64,000 nucleotides of DNA from Owenweeksia sp963758205 (GCA_963758205.1 CAVWUM010000002.1:372001-436000); one strand, 5' to 3'; shown: positions 16,248-25,438, numbered from the stretch's first letter. Translations and numbers: made by a program. The notes: generated by a model from the sequence alone, not told the origin.

Positions 16248-17327
16248 TTAAGTTTCTTCCACTTTGAGAATAAAACCCTCTCTCCTTGCGTGCTCCATGG
16301 CTTCGGCACTTCGTTTAAATTGAAGGCTGGGTATAGCTTTAGCGTCAATTTTGGCGAGTTCGCGATTGACCTCATCGCGGTGTGAGCGTTTTACAGCACG
16401 TATATAAATGGCCTTTACCTGGCCGGGAAAGTCTTCAGCAATTTTGCGATAGATGTAGGGGTCATGCTGGCCATTGTCCCCCAATAAGATAAACTGCTTA
16501 TCAGGGTACATTTTAAGGATGCGCTCAATTTTCAATCGCTTGTGATCATGGCTGCCAAACCCCGATTTAAAAAAGTCCGTCCAGCTATCCTTTAAATCCT
16601 TAAGCTGTAATACGCCTTTCGGCAGATCATGAAATCGCATAAAGCGAATAAGGAAATCATAGAGGTTCCACTCGCTGCTACTTACATAGAAAAACGGATT
16701 GGGTTTGGATGATACTCCTTCTCCCAAAAGGTTATAAAAGTTTACTACTCCTTTAAATGGCTTCCGACTCTCGGAGTTTTTAGTGAGTAGCAGATATAAT
16801 TTTCGCAAACCTTTAGTCACATGCGATACCAGAAAGGTATCATCAATATCTGAAATAAGGCCGTACTCAAAATCATCCTGAATCATGACTTCTGCCTCGA
16901 GGCTAATCTCCTCCTGTCCTTCCACCAATTCGTCTAACAGCATCAGGTCAAACTGATGCCATCCATGATGTAAACCATGAGAGTTTATTTCAAATTCAAA
17001 AAATCCATTTTCGTTGGTTTCGGCCGTATGTTTTATCCCATCCATATTTAGCTGAACCCGCACCTGTGGTACGGTACGGATTAGAAACATCTTGATGAGA
17101 CCGATAAAGTTTTTCCAGGCGGAGTGCCTTTTACGTGGGCGGCTAAGGGCCATCCCCCTGAATACATGACCCTGAATTATAAATGTATCAGGGTTTCCAT
17201 ATCCGCGGTAAGCGAGCAAAAACGGGTAATCCACAAAGCGAAAGCGGCTTTTGAGCCAACGCTTAAACCAGCTTCCGGTAATAGGTGCTTCTTTATAATC
17301 TGCCCACTCAGGCGGCTTTGAAATCAT
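16248..17327 (-). CDS. App1/DUF2183 phosphatidate phosphatase-domain protein
   Basis: Contains the DUF2183 domain of yeast App1, a haloacid-dehalogenase-type phosphatidate phosphatase. Seen: an N-terminal Ig-like region (about residues 60-150), the catalytic DxDxT as SDIDDTFLVSHVTKGLR, the SSSEWNLYDFL motif and ILLGDNGQHDPYIY, matching HAD motifs I, II and IV. Length 359 aa. It is divergent from a lipid kinase 39 bp away, which would catalyse the reverse phosphorylation of diacylglycerol; a shared role in lipid turnover is inference. Substrate in bacteria is not established. Confidence 0.82.
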   Translation of the reverse strand: MISKPPEWADYKEAPITGSWFKRWLKSRFRFVDYPFLLAYRGYGNPDTFIIQGHVFRGMALSRPRKRHSAWKNFIGLIKMFLIRTVPQVRVQLNMDGIKHTAETNENGFFEFEINSHGLHHGWHQFDLMLLDELVEGQEEISLEAEVMIQDDFEYGLISDIDDTFLVSHVTKGLRKLYLLLTKNSESRKPFKGVVNFYNLLGEGVSSKPNPFFYVSSSEWNLYDFLIRFMRFHDLPKGVLQLKDLKDSWTDFFKSGFGSHDHKRLKIERILKMYPDKQFILLGDNGQHDPYIYRKIAEDFPGQVKAIYIRAVKRSHRDEVNRELAKIDAKAIPSLQFKRSAEAMEHARREGFILKVEET

Positions 17328-17366
17328 CTAAATTTGTTGCCTAAATTAATAAGTTGTACAGCTACT

Positions 17367-18248
17367 ATGAGCGTAAAAATACTTTTCGTTGTTAACCCCA
17401 TTGCCGGGGGCAGAGATAAAACATCTGCTATAAAAAGAATAAAAAGCTGGTCACAAAGTTCAGGACATAATTCCGAAATAATAGAAACCACAGGAGAAGA
17501 TGATGCAAAAAACATCAGGGAAAATATAGAAAAATATAAGCCTGATACCGTAGTAGCCGTGGGCGGTGATGGTACTGTTTTGCTTTGTGCAGGGCTGGTA
17601 AAGGATACTGATATTGCCCTGGGTATAATCCCTTCCGGCTCAGCTAATGGCATGTGCGCTGAACTAAAAATTCCGTCACACATTGATGATGCGCTTGAGG
17701 TGATAGAACAGGGAAATACAAAAAGCATTGATATGCTTTTATTTAATGATGAGCACCTGGCCATGCACATCAGTGATATTGGTCTCAATGCCAACCTGGT
17801 AAAGCATTTTGAAGAAACAGAGCACCGTGGTTTTTTGGGTTATGCCAAGGGTATGGTCGCTGAGTTGATGAACAAAAAGCCATTTGAGGTTAGCCTGGAT
17901 GTGGATGGCGAAAAAATAAACAAAGAGGCTTTTATGGTTGCTTTTGCCAATGCCACGCGCTATGGCACAGGCGCCTTGCTTAATAACGTAGGTAAGATTG
18001 ATGACGGGCTATTTGAAATATGTCTTCTTACGGAAGTAAACCTTGCCGGTATTGCCGGTCAGTTTTTTGATTTTGTGGATTCAGACTCAAAACACCTGGA
18101 GGTGCTACAGGCCAAACAAGTGGAAGTAAAAGTAAACCGAGAGGTAAGCTTTCAGATTGACGGTGAACTACAAAAAGACACCTCTTATCTAAAAGCCAAA
18201 ATATGCTCAAAATCCTTAAAGGTGATTTTACCCGCCATAAAACGCTGA
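17367..18248 (+). CDS. Diacylglycerol kinase-family lipid kinase (YegS/DgkB-like)
   Basis: Soluble lipid kinase with a DAGK catalytic domain. Seen: KILFVVNPIAGGRDKT, VVAVGGDGTVLLCAGL with the nucleotide-binding GGDGT, IIPSGSANGMCAELKIP, and the C-terminal beta domain with DGELQKD. Length 293 aa. The ATG at 17367 is chosen because the family starts immediately before the KILFVVNP strand; earlier in-frame codons from 17334 would overlap the divergent promoter space. Substrate may be diacylglycerol or another lipid. Confidence 0.87.
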   Translation: MSVKILFVVNPIAGGRDKTSAIKRIKSWSQSSGHNSEIIETTGEDDAKNIRENIEKYKPDTVVAVGGDGTVLLCAGLVKDTDIALGIIPSGSANGMCAELKIPSHIDDALEVIEQGNTKSIDMLLFNDEHLAMHISDIGLNANLVKHFEETEHRGFLGYAKGMVAELMNKKPFEVSLDVDGEKINKEAFMVAFANATRYGTGALLNNVGKIDDGLFEICLLTEVNLAGIAGQFFDFVDSDSKHLEVLQAKQVEVKVNREVSFQIDGELQKDTSYLKAKICSKSLKVILPAIKR

Positions 18249-18364
18249 ACCACATAGTAATTAAGGTTTTACAATATGGTATTTTCTACATTCACATATA
18301 AAAACCATTATAAATCAGAGGTGTACAGGTATTTATATTTAGGTTAAAATAAGTGATCATTTCG

Positions 18365-18372
18365 TATTTTTG
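18365..18372 (+). promoter_or_regulatory. Candidate -7 promoter element of the GNAT gene
   Basis: TATTTTTG is an exact TAnnTTTG match 38 bp before the ATG at 18411, in a 162-bp AT-rich gap. Confidence 0.45.
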
Positions 18373-18410
18373 ATGATTCGTTTCCCTAATACCCTTGAAT
18401 TAGCACTAAA

Positions 18411-18698
18411 ATGGAAGTTATTGACAACACTGAAATGAGGCACTTTGAAGTGCGTGATGGTGAAATGCTGGCTGTAATTGAATATCAAATTCAAGAAAAA
18501 AAGTACTTTTTAACAAAGGTTAGTTTTCCCGCAAATTTTGAAGAGTCAGGCAAAGCCACTGAAATGCTTGATAAGACCCTGGACATGATTGAAGAGACAG
18601 GGATGCGCGTGGTACCCATGACCAAGTTTGTAAAAGCACATTTTAAGAAAAACATGAACAGGCGTAAGCTGCTACCCGTAGGTATGCACCTTGCCTAG
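18411..18698 (+). CDS. Small GNAT-fold N-acetyltransferase (YjdJ/NATD1-like)
   Basis: A 95-residue single-domain protein of the compact GCN5-related family. Seen: FEVRDGEMLAVIEYQIQEKK (N-terminal strands), TKVSFPANFEESGKATEML, where the usual RGxG acetyl-CoA loop is reduced to ESGKA, and VVPMTKFVKAHFKKN. The altered loop leaves catalytic activity uncertain. Function in vivo is unknown. It has its own promoter-like element and terminator, so it is probably monocistronic. Confidence 0.72.
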   Translation: MEVIDNTEMRHFEVRDGEMLAVIEYQIQEKKYFLTKVSFPANFEESGKATEMLDKTLDMIEETGMRVVPMTKFVKAHFKKNMNRRKLLPVGMHLA

Positions 18699-18719
18699 CC
18701 GAAATCGGTTAAACTAAAA

Positions 18720-18746
18720 AGCCAACCTTCGCAGGTTGGCTTTTTT
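18720..18746. terminator. Intrinsic terminator between GNAT gene and proA
   Basis: A perfect 9-bp stem AGCCAACCT/AGGTTGGCT with loop TCGC, preceded by A5 and followed by T6. It lies between convergent genes and can work in both directions. Confidence 0.88.
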
Positions 18747-18765
18747 ATGCATTATAAGTCAGGTT

Positions 18766-19965
18766 CTATTTCCTGATTTGGCCATCGCCATGTACATAGT
18801 ATTTGTTAGTTACAAGCTGCTCAAGTCCTAAAGGCCCCCGGTGGTGCAACTTATCTGTACTAATGGCCAGCTCGGCACCAACCCCCATTTGGCCGCCATC
18901 CGTAAAACGTGTGGAGGCATTATGGTACACTGCTGCACTGTCCACCTGCTCCATAAAATTTTTCGCTTCGGTATTATCCTCAGTCATAATGGTGCTGCTA
19001 TGCCCGCCAGAGTATTTATTTATTTTGTCAATAGCTTCGCTGGAACCATCAACAGCTCCGAGGCAAATTTTCATGGCTAAAAACTCCTCATACCATACTT
19101 TCTCTTCAGGTATAGTGGATTTATCGCTTAAAAAATCTTTTAGTTTTTCATCTACCAAAACTTCCACACCAAGGTCACTCAATACATTGCTTAGTTCCTT
19201 AAGGTGCTCTTCATACTTCGGCAAATTAGTATCTACCAAAACCTTGTCAAGTGCATTGCAACCCGAAATTTTATCGGTTTTGGCATTGATGATAACATCG
19301 AGGGTTTTCTTCCAATCTGCATCCTTATTTACATAAAGGAAGTTATTGCCCCGGCCACTTACCAGTACAGCACAGGTGGCATGTTCCTTCACAAATTGAA
19401 TTAAGCGTTCACCACCACGTGGTACAATTAAATCCAGCTTTTGGGTAGGATTGCGCAAAAACTCCTGGGTTTCTTCCCGGTTCATCTTCAGCATCTCAAT
19501 CCAATCAGATTGTAACCCGTTTTCAGCAAGAGCTTCATGCCAACACTTTACCAGTATCTCATTACTATGAATGGCTTCCTTACCGCCTTTCAATAAAATT
19601 CGGCTGTTGGCTTTAAAAGCCAGTACTGCTGCTTCAATAGTCACATCAGGTCTTGATTCATAAATAATCATGATGGTACCGAAGGGCGCGGTTTTGTTTA
19701 TTATCTCCAGTCCGTTTTCCAACTTTCGGTTGGATATTGGCTTGCCAACGGGATCTTTCTGTTCCATAACTTCTTTCACTGCCTGTATCATGCCGTCAAC
19801 TTTGGCATCATTTACTACAAGCCTGTCATACATGGCCCGGTCATCTTTATTAAAGGCATTCAGGTCTTTCATGTTGGCCTTTATAATATTCTCCCGCTCC
19901 CTGTCCAGTATCTCAATCATGGATTGAAGCACGTTATTCTTTGTTTTGGTTTCTATCAATTTCAT
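18766..19965 (-). CDS. proA: Glutamate-5-semialdehyde dehydrogenase ProA
   Basis: Reduces gamma-glutamyl phosphate to glutamate semialdehyde in proline synthesis. Seen: IIYESRPDVTIEAAVLAFK, ILLKGGKEAIHSN, LIVPRGGERLIQFV, and the catalytic-cysteine region KTDKISGCNALDKVLVD. The ATG at 19965 gives 399 aa and follows a purine-rich stretch (GAAAGAGAAAAA); an upstream in-frame start would run into proB. Last gene of the proC-proB-proA operon. Confidence 0.94.
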   Translation of the reverse strand: MKLIETKTKNNVLQSMIEILDRERENIIKANMKDLNAFNKDDRAMYDRLVVNDAKVDGMIQAVKEVMEQKDPVGKPISNRKLENGLEIINKTAPFGTIMIIYESRPDVTIEAAVLAFKANSRILLKGGKEAIHSNEILVKCWHEALAENGLQSDWIEMLKMNREETQEFLRNPTQKLDLIVPRGGERLIQFVKEHATCAVLVSGRGNNFLYVNKDADWKKTLDVIINAKTDKISGCNALDKVLVDTNLPKYEEHLKELSNVLSDLGVEVLVDEKLKDFLSDKSTIPEEKVWYEEFLAMKICLGAVDGSSEAIDKINKYSGGHSSTIMTEDNTEAKNFMEQVDSAAVYHNASTRFTDGGQMGVGAELAISTDKLHHRGPLGLEQLVTNKYYVHGDGQIRK

Positions 19966-20008
19966 TTTTTCTCTTTCTTTTTTCTTAAGTTTTTTTTTCG
20001 GATTAAGG

Positions 20009-20797
20009 CTATGCGGTAACCATGGTTCCGATTTTTTTACCGGCCACAATGTCAAGGATAACCCCTGATTTTTTCCCATTAGCAATAAATGTCGGTATCT
20101 TTTTAGCCGCAGTACTTTTAGCAACTTCCAATTTGGATTGCATACCTCCACGGCCTTCGCCCTCACCTTTGTTACTTTCCTGAATATACTTCTCTACATT
20201 CTGATCAATCTTTACATGAGGTATAACTTCGGAGCCCTCATCATCCGGATGACCGGTAAAAAGTCCATCGGTATCCGTCAACAAAATCATCATATCGGCA
20301 TTAATCAATTCCGCAACCAGGCTCGCCAGTTCGTCATTATCAGTAAACATGCTCATGGTGAGTGATACAGCATCATCCTCATTGGCTATGGGAATTATGC
20401 CCTCATCAAGTAAGCCTTCATAGCAATTTATCATATTTTCACGATGCTTACCGGGGCTAAAATCACGTTTGGTGGCCAGCACCTGCGCGCATCGCATTCC
20501 ATAATCATGAAAGATGCTGTAGTAGTGGCGCATCATACGCGGTTGGCCAACTGCTGAATAAATCTGTCTGCGGGTGGACTCATCCTCAATTTTGCAATCC
20601 CCCAAAATCTCCTTTCCGGCTATAGCCGAACCGGATGAAACCAGCACGGTCATTATATCTTCCTCATAAAGAGCAGCGATTTGTCTCACCAAATCTTTAA
20701 GTATCGGGCCTACAATGCGGTTATCGCGGTTGGTCATCACATTGGTACCAACCTTTACCACCACTCTTTTGCGCTTAATATTTCTTCCTATCGTCAT
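20009..20797 (-). CDS. proB: Glutamate 5-kinase ProB (no PUA domain)
   Basis: Phosphorylates glutamate, the first and usually feedback-inhibited step of proline synthesis. Seen: VVVKVGTNVMTN at the N-terminus, VLVSSGSAIAGKEIL, PIANEDDAVS, LLTDTDGLFTG and GRGGMQSKLEVAK. At 262 aa it has the amino-acid kinase domain only and lacks the C-terminal PUA domain of the E. coli enzyme, as in many Bacteroidota. It lies 8 bp after proC and 43 bp before proA. Confidence 0.93.
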   Translation of the reverse strand: MTIGRNIKRKRVVVKVGTNVMTNRDNRIVGPILKDLVRQIAALYEEDIMTVLVSSGSAIAGKEILGDCKIEDESTRRQIYSAVGQPRMMRHYYSIFHDYGMRCAQVLATKRDFSPGKHRENMINCYEGLLDEGIIPIANEDDAVSLTMSMFTDNDELASLVAELINADMMILLTDTDGLFTGHPDDEGSEVIPHVKIDQNVEKYIQESNKGEGEGRGGMQSKLEVAKSTAAKKIPTFIANGKKSGVILDIVAGKKIGTMVTA

Positions 20798-20805
20798 GGC
20801 TGTGT

Positions 20806-21621
20806 TTATGCGTTTTGGTTTTCTTTACCTAACTCCACCGCACGTTTAAATGCAGCATAGGCAGCATCCTTAATTAATTCCTTCACATTATTATCATCCA
20901 TGCTATCTAGCGCGGCACGTGTGGTTCCGCCTTTTGAGGCTACCCTGTCCATCCACGAGCTTGGGTCGAGATTGGATTTATTGAATAGCTCAACCGCTCC
21001 TTCAAAGGTTTGGCCCACCAACACTTTAGAGTCATGATCAGAAAAGCCCATTTTTTGAGCAGCTTCAATCATAGATTGCATAAAGTAGAAAATGTATGCA
21101 GGTCCACTCCCGGAGATACCTGTGGAGGCATCAATATCATTCTCCGTATCCAGGCGAACTGACTTACCGGTGGTATCTAAAAGGTTTTCAATGGTTAAAA
21201 TCTCCAACCTGGAAACTTCATCAGATACGGTATAAGAAGTCATACCCTTACCCACTTGCGCGGGCAGGTTTGGCATGGCTCTAACTACACGGGTTACGCC
21301 AAGGGCATCTTTAATGGATTGTATGGTAACCCCCGCCATTATTGAAATTACAATTTGCTCATCGCTCACATACTCCTTCATTGTGTCGAAAAGATCAAAA
21401 GCGTGATAAGGCTTTACGGCAATAAAAATGACATCTGCCTTAGGCACGCAGTCTTCCACCTTTTCATACACATCAAAGTGGCTGATTTTTTTTAATTCAG
21501 AAGTTTTTTCAGGAGCGCTGTCCAGAATCATAAGGTCTTTAGGCTTTAAAAACTCTGATTTGGAAACAGCCCGGGCATAAGTGAGTCCCATATTTCCAGC
21601 TCCGATTACAAGTACTTTCAT
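20806..21621 (-). CDS. proC: Pyrroline-5-carboxylate reductase ProC
   Basis: Catalyses the last step of proline synthesis with NAD(P)H. Seen: Rossmann motif VLVIGAGNMGLTYA, AVKPYHAFDLF, VVRAMPNLPAQVGKGMT, SGSGPAYIFYFMQSM and ASKGGTTRAALDSM. Length 271 aa is standard. It leads the operon, so the three genes supply the whole path from glutamate to proline. Confidence 0.95.
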   Translation of the reverse strand: MKVLVIGAGNMGLTYARAVSKSEFLKPKDLMILDSAPEKTSELKKISHFDVYEKVEDCVPKADVIFIAVKPYHAFDLFDTMKEYVSDEQIVISIMAGVTIQSIKDALGVTRVVRAMPNLPAQVGKGMTSYTVSDEVSRLEILTIENLLDTTGKSVRLDTENDIDASTGISGSGPAYIFYFMQSMIEAAQKMGFSDHDSKVLVGQTFEGAVELFNKSNLDPSSWMDRVASKGGTTRAALDSMDDNNVKELIKDAAYAAFKRAVELGKENQNA

Positions 21622-22064
21622 CTGATTTGATTTGTTCTTTGTCTCTTTCTTTAATTACTAATTAAATAGCCGGCTTTCGGCTGATAATATTTTTAAAAGA
21701 CTCCTATTCCAGGCGCAACCTTCGTACAGAAGTGCTCTTTTGCGAAAAAAAATTAGATACATCATTTCACAAACCGCGCTAGTACATAGAGTATCAGAGC
21801 AAAAGAGGTTTATTTACCTACAATAAAATTCAGGTGAGTAGTATGCCAGCATTGCAGGTTTGTATGCAAAAGCGGCAGTTTTCTTATAAAACCAACGGCT
21901 TATAGGGTAATCGGTTCAAAAAAAACTTGATGATACAGAATCTATTTTGGCAATGAGGGGTTTCTTAATTAGTGCATTTTCAAATTGACCTCTTCCCCAA
22001 GACGTTTAAATTTTGGTTCGCAAATGACATTTTAGAAGTCGCGGGCTTTATAACTTCCTCCATT
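21622..22064. other. 443-bp intergenic region upstream of proC and the DUF1223 gene
   Basis: No convincing gene or RNA. It contains a perfect 9-bp inverted repeat, CTCTTTTGC at 21735-21743 and GCAAAAGAG at 21799-21807, 55 nt apart. TATTTTGG about 120 bp before 22065 is a one-mismatch -7 element for the plus-strand gene. The region is AT-rich and divergent promoters are expected here. Confidence 0.4.
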
Positions 22065-22808
22065 ATGAAGACAATATTTTCTATTTCACTTATTGCACTA
22101 ATGAGTATGCACTCCGCAAAAGAGGATGTGTTAAAAACATTGAATGAAGATAAGACCCTTGTCCTTATTGAATTATTTACGTCAGAAGGTTGCAGCAGCT
22201 GCCCGCCAGCGGATAAACTATTAAGTCAGTATGCGGCTAAAAATCACGTCATCGCCCTTTCCTTTCATGTGCATTATTGGGACAGGCTGGGCTGGAGCGA
22301 CCCCTACAGCGATCAGAAATATACAGACAGGCAAAGGGACTACTCGCAGGCATTGAATATCAGGCGCATTTTTACTCCGCAAATGATAGTGGATGGCACA
22401 CACTCATTTGTAGGTTCGGATAAAGAAGAGGCCGAGCGGTTTATAGGCAAATCTGAAAATAAAACCAAAGAAGTAGAAATTACTATAACCAACATCACCA
22501 TTGATGGCAACTTTTGCCGCTTTAAGTATCACCTTAATGAAACCAACAAAAGCACCATGGTAAACTTTGCCCTTACGGAAGATGGCCTTAACCAGCAGGT
22601 ACTGCGTGGTGAAAATCGGGGCAAACTGCTAAAACATAACAATGTGGTAAGAGCCTTCAAAGCGGTTTCATCTCCAAAAAAGAGCGATGAAGTTTTGCTC
22701 CGAATACCAGAGGACGCAAATAAGTGTAAAATGCAGGTGGTGGTTTACACTCAAAAAGTTAAAACAATGGAAGTTACCGGGGCATCTGCCAAAAAACTGG
22801 GGCAATAG
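22065..22808 (+). CDS. DUF1223 secreted thioredoxin-like protein
   Basis: Exported protein of the DUF1223 family, which has a thioredoxin-like fold. Seen: N-terminal hydrophobic signal (TIFSISLIALMSMHSA), LVLIELFTSEGCSSCPPADKLL with the CSSC redox-like motif, ALSFHVHYWDRLGWSDPYS and FTPQMIVDG. Function unknown; a disulfide or redox role is inferred from the CxxC. The ATG at 22065 gives a proper signal peptide (247 aa); an earlier in-frame ATG at 21972 would bury it. Confidence 0.85.
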   Translation: MKTIFSISLIALMSMHSAKEDVLKTLNEDKTLVLIELFTSEGCSSCPPADKLLSQYAAKNHVIALSFHVHYWDRLGWSDPYSDQKYTDRQRDYSQALNIRRIFTPQMIVDGTHSFVGSDKEEAERFIGKSENKTKEVEITITNITIDGNFCRFKYHLNETNKSTMVNFALTEDGLNQQVLRGENRGKLLKHNNVVRAFKAVSSPKKSDEVLLRIPEDANKCKMQVVVYTQKVKTMEVTGASAKKLGQ

Positions 22809-22810
22809 AC

Positions 22811-23896
22811 TTAATCCGAATTCATCACCTTCGTTTGGTTGCGGATGGATTCATCATGTACCTGGGTGTACACACCTTTTAAAAATGTTTCGCTTAAGCC
22901 CAACGGTAAACCTTCTTCCAGGCTCCTGCGCAACACATACTCCCAGTGCTCCCTCTGAAAGATGGTAACATTATTCTCCTTTTTATACTTCCCGATTTCG
23001 CGGGCCAGGTTCATCCTTTCCGCATATTGCCGTAAAATGGCCATGTCTATCTGGTCTATCTCTTCACGTAAAATTTCCATTTTACTGATGAAGTCCGCAT
23101 TATCGGCCGTTGGGGTACGCACCACTATGCTGGTTATTATCTGCTCAAGTTGTGCAGGGGTAATCTGTTGTTTGGCATCACTCAAAGCCATTTTAGGATC
23201 TACATGGCTTTCCACCATAAGGCCATTCATATTAAGATCCATAGCTTTTTGCGCTACAGCAGGTATCAATTCCGGTGAACCGCTAATATGGCTCACATCA
23301 CAAATAATGGGTAAATCAGGAAATTTACCCATAAGCTCAAGTGGAATCTCCCATAGGGGTTTATTGCGATAAGGAGCACTATTATGAAAATGAAAACCAC
23401 GATGGATCGCCACTAACTGCTCCACCCCTGCACCATTAATACGTTCCAGGGCGCCAATCCAAAGTTGTAAATCAGGCACCATGGGGTTTTTTACCATTAC
23501 GGGTATATCCACGCCTTGCAGGGCATCGGCAATAGCCTGTACGGAAAATGGATTTACAACCGTGCGGGCACCGATCCACAAAACATCCACATCATTTTTA
23601 AGGCAAGCCTCTACATGGGTGGCATCGGCTACCTCGGTGGTTATTTTTAAACCTGTTTCCTTTTTTACCTCATTTAGCCAGTCAAGAGCCTGCTCACCGG
23701 CACCCTCAAAGGTGTTTGGCCTGGTGCGGGGTTTCCACACACCAGCCCTGAATAAGGCATTTGGAAACTTCGGAGCAATTAGCCGCGCTGTGCTCAACAC
23801 CTGCTCAGAGGTTTCAGCGCTGCACGGTCCAAAAATATAAAGGGGGTTGCCATCCTTGGGCAGCCATGAAATAGGCTTCAACTTCAATCCATTCAT
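22811..23896 (-). CDS. Bifunctional DAHP synthase / chorismate mutase
   Basis: Joins the first step of the shikimate pathway to chorismate mutase, a fusion usual in Bacteroidota. Seen: the DAHP synthase domain (about residues 1-260) with IFGPCSAETSEQVL, FRAGVWKPRTRPNTFEG, IGARTVVNPFSVQ and CDVSHISGS; then a chorismate mutase type II domain (about 268-361) beginning EILREEIDQIDMAIL with ERMNLAREIGKYKK. Length 361 aa is usual. The stop lies 2 bp from the convergent DUF1223 stop. Chorismate mutase may confer feedback control by prephenate. Confidence 0.93.
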   Translation of the reverse strand: MNGLKLKPISWLPKDGNPLYIFGPCSAETSEQVLSTARLIAPKFPNALFRAGVWKPRTRPNTFEGAGEQALDWLNEVKKETGLKITTEVADATHVEACLKNDVDVLWIGARTVVNPFSVQAIADALQGVDIPVMVKNPMVPDLQLWIGALERINGAGVEQLVAIHRGFHFHNSAPYRNKPLWEIPLELMGKFPDLPIICDVSHISGSPELIPAVAQKAMDLNMNGLMVESHVDPKMALSDAKQQITPAQLEQIITSIVVRTPTADNADFISKMEILREEIDQIDMAILRQYAERMNLAREIGKYKKENNVTIFQREHWEYVLRRSLEEGLPLGLSETFLKGVYTQVHDESIRNQTKVMNSD

Positions 23897-23995
23897 TCTA
23901 CTTACTCTGCTTTAAGCTGCAACGCGAAGGTATTGAAGAATGTTGAGCCGCACCTCCGCAGGCTATGAGTGGATAAACCAACTCTAAACCGCTAT

Positions 23996-24958
23996 TTAAA
24001 AGCAAGTTGCCAGCCAAAAGTAAACAGGCATACCAATGGTGATATTTATCGGGAAGGTAACCGCCAGGGCCATGGGCAGATAAATACTTGGATTTGCCCT
24101 GGGCACAGCAATTTTCATGGCTGCAGGCACAGCAATATACGAGGCGCTGGCCGCCAGTATCGCAAAAATAAACCTGTTACTTACCTCCTCAGTTACTGAG
24201 CTACTTAATATGGCCACTATACTTCCGTTGATTAGGGGAACTATGATGGCAAAAGCCAGTGGAAAGATGCCGTTACCCAAAAACGAGCTCAGCTTTCTCC
24301 CACTGGCTATACCCATGTCTAAAAGAAAAATAGCTAAAAACCCCTTGAAAATGTCCGTTGTAAATGGCTTTATGCCTTCGGCCTGCTCAGCGCTTGCCAT
24401 ATATCCTATAATAAGGCTGCCCATTATAAGAAGCACACTGCCATTGGTGAATGAATGCTTTATTGCTGTGCGCTTGTCTATGCGCTCAAAATCTGATTTA
24501 TTAAAAACCGATATAAGTAATAAACCTGTAATAATGGCTGGTGATTCCATTAGTGCCATAATGGCTACCATGTGCCCACTCATTGCATAATCCTGATACT
24601 CCAGGTAACTTACAGCGGCTACAAAGGTTACCGCGCTTACCGAGCCGTAGGCCGCAGCAATAGCACCTGCGTTTTGTACGTCCATTTTCCTCTTTATTAT
24701 AAAAAAGGTGTAAAGCGGAATAAAAACCGATATGGCTATGCCAAAAAGCATAGACCAACCAATCTCAGACGTAAGTGGCTCATGAGAAAGCTCCTGCCCG
24801 CCCTTAAAGCCGATGCTGAACAATAAATAGAGAGAAATGAACTTGGATGAATTTTCAGGAATTTGAAGATCGCTTTTTAGCATTACGGCTATGATGCCGA
24901 GTACAAAAAATAAAAGAGCCGGGTTGGTAAGGTTATCCAGCAGCAAGCTGAAGTTCAT
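23996..24958 (-). CDS. sbtA: SbtA-family sodium-dependent bicarbonate permease
   Basis: Membrane transporter of the SbtA family (DUF897). Seen: about ten hydrophobic segments, the signature FSIGFKGGQEL, AIAAAYGSVSAVTFVAA, MALMESPAIITGLLL, and a second-half repeat FLLDMGIASGRKL and ILAASASYIAVPAAMKIAVP. Length 320 aa is slightly under the cyanobacterial protein. Upstream on the same strand are an unknown gene and isocitrate dehydrogenase, and a divergent LysR regulator lies beyond; a link to CO2/bicarbonate supply is inference. A 13-bp inverted repeat precedes it. Confidence 0.88.
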   Translation of the reverse strand: MNFSLLLDNLTNPALLFFVLGIIAVMLKSDLQIPENSSKFISLYLLFSIGFKGGQELSHEPLTSEIGWSMLFGIAISVFIPLYTFFIIKRKMDVQNAGAIAAAYGSVSAVTFVAAVSYLEYQDYAMSGHMVAIMALMESPAIITGLLLISVFNKSDFERIDKRTAIKHSFTNGSVLLIMGSLIIGYMASAEQAEGIKPFTTDIFKGFLAIFLLDMGIASGRKLSSFLGNGIFPLAFAIIVPLINGSIVAILSSSVTEEVSNRFIFAILAASASYIAVPAAMKIAVPRANPSIYLPMALAVTFPINITIGMPVYFWLATCF

Positions 24959-25010
24959 TGTTATATAAAAGTGTTGTTTTAGTAAATGGTATAAGAGACA
25001 GGGGGAAGGA

Positions 25011-25075
25011 AAATGGGCTTAGCCAACTTTAACACAAATGACTATACAGCGCGAATTCAACAGCTAAGCCCATTT
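25011..25075. repeat. 13-bp perfect inverted repeat upstream of sbtA
   Basis: AAATGGGCTTAGC (25011-25023) and GCTAAGCCCATTT (25063-25075) are exact reverse complements, 39 nt apart. They occupy the space between the unknown 105-aa gene and sbtA. It could be a transcription attenuator, an mRNA stem controlling sbtA, or a regulator site. Confidence 0.75.
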
Positions 25076-25082
25076 ATATTAA

Positions 25083-25400
25083 TTATACTTCCGCTTTTGC
25101 AACCTTTTCGCTGATAGCCTCAGGTTTGCTCAGCTTAATCTCTATGCTACAATCTATTTTAAACTCAAGGCCTTCTTCCAGTGCCTGGTCATACATTTCT
25201 TGAACTTCCAGCACACTATGTGCAAGCTCGTTTCTGCGTTGCATGGCAAACTCATCGGGCTTGCCGGTGCGCAACTCGCTACTAAAGTTTTTAAGCGTAT
25301 GGAAGTTGCGTTTATAATTAATCAGTCCGTGTAAAAGCTCTCTTGAGTCAGTTGCGTTGTATGACCCATTTACCAGTACTACTTTGTGTTCTTTTTGCAT
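25083..25400 (-). CDS. Conserved-looking small protein of unknown function
   Basis: A 105-residue soluble protein I do not recognise. Seen: a short N-terminal strand HKVVLVNGSY, a long charged alpha-helical middle (about 18-80) with LLHGLINYKRNFHTLKN and RNELAHSVLEVQEMY, and a C-terminal strand FKIDCSIEIKLS. No signal or membrane helix. It sits 38 bp downstream of the isocitrate dehydrogenase gene and 124 bp upstream of sbtA, all on one strand, so it is probably co-transcribed with icd. Confidence 0.7.
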   Translation of the reverse strand: MQKEHKVVLVNGSYNATDSRELLHGLINYKRNFHTLKNFSSELRTGKPDEFAMQRRNELAHSVLEVQEMYDQALEEGLEFKIDCSIEIKLSKPEAISEKVAKAEV

Positions 25401-25438
25401 GATAATTTTAAATTTATAGTTAGTGGATGACTTAAAGT

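Noticed and set aside
17324..17794. 156-residue open frame opposite the lipid kinase
   Set aside because: Antisense to the conserved kinase motifs; composition is that of a shadow frame.
19966..20166. In-frame upstream extension of proA into proB
   Set aside because: It overlaps proB by about 160 bp and adds low-complexity Lys-rich sequence; the start at 19965 gives normal ProA.
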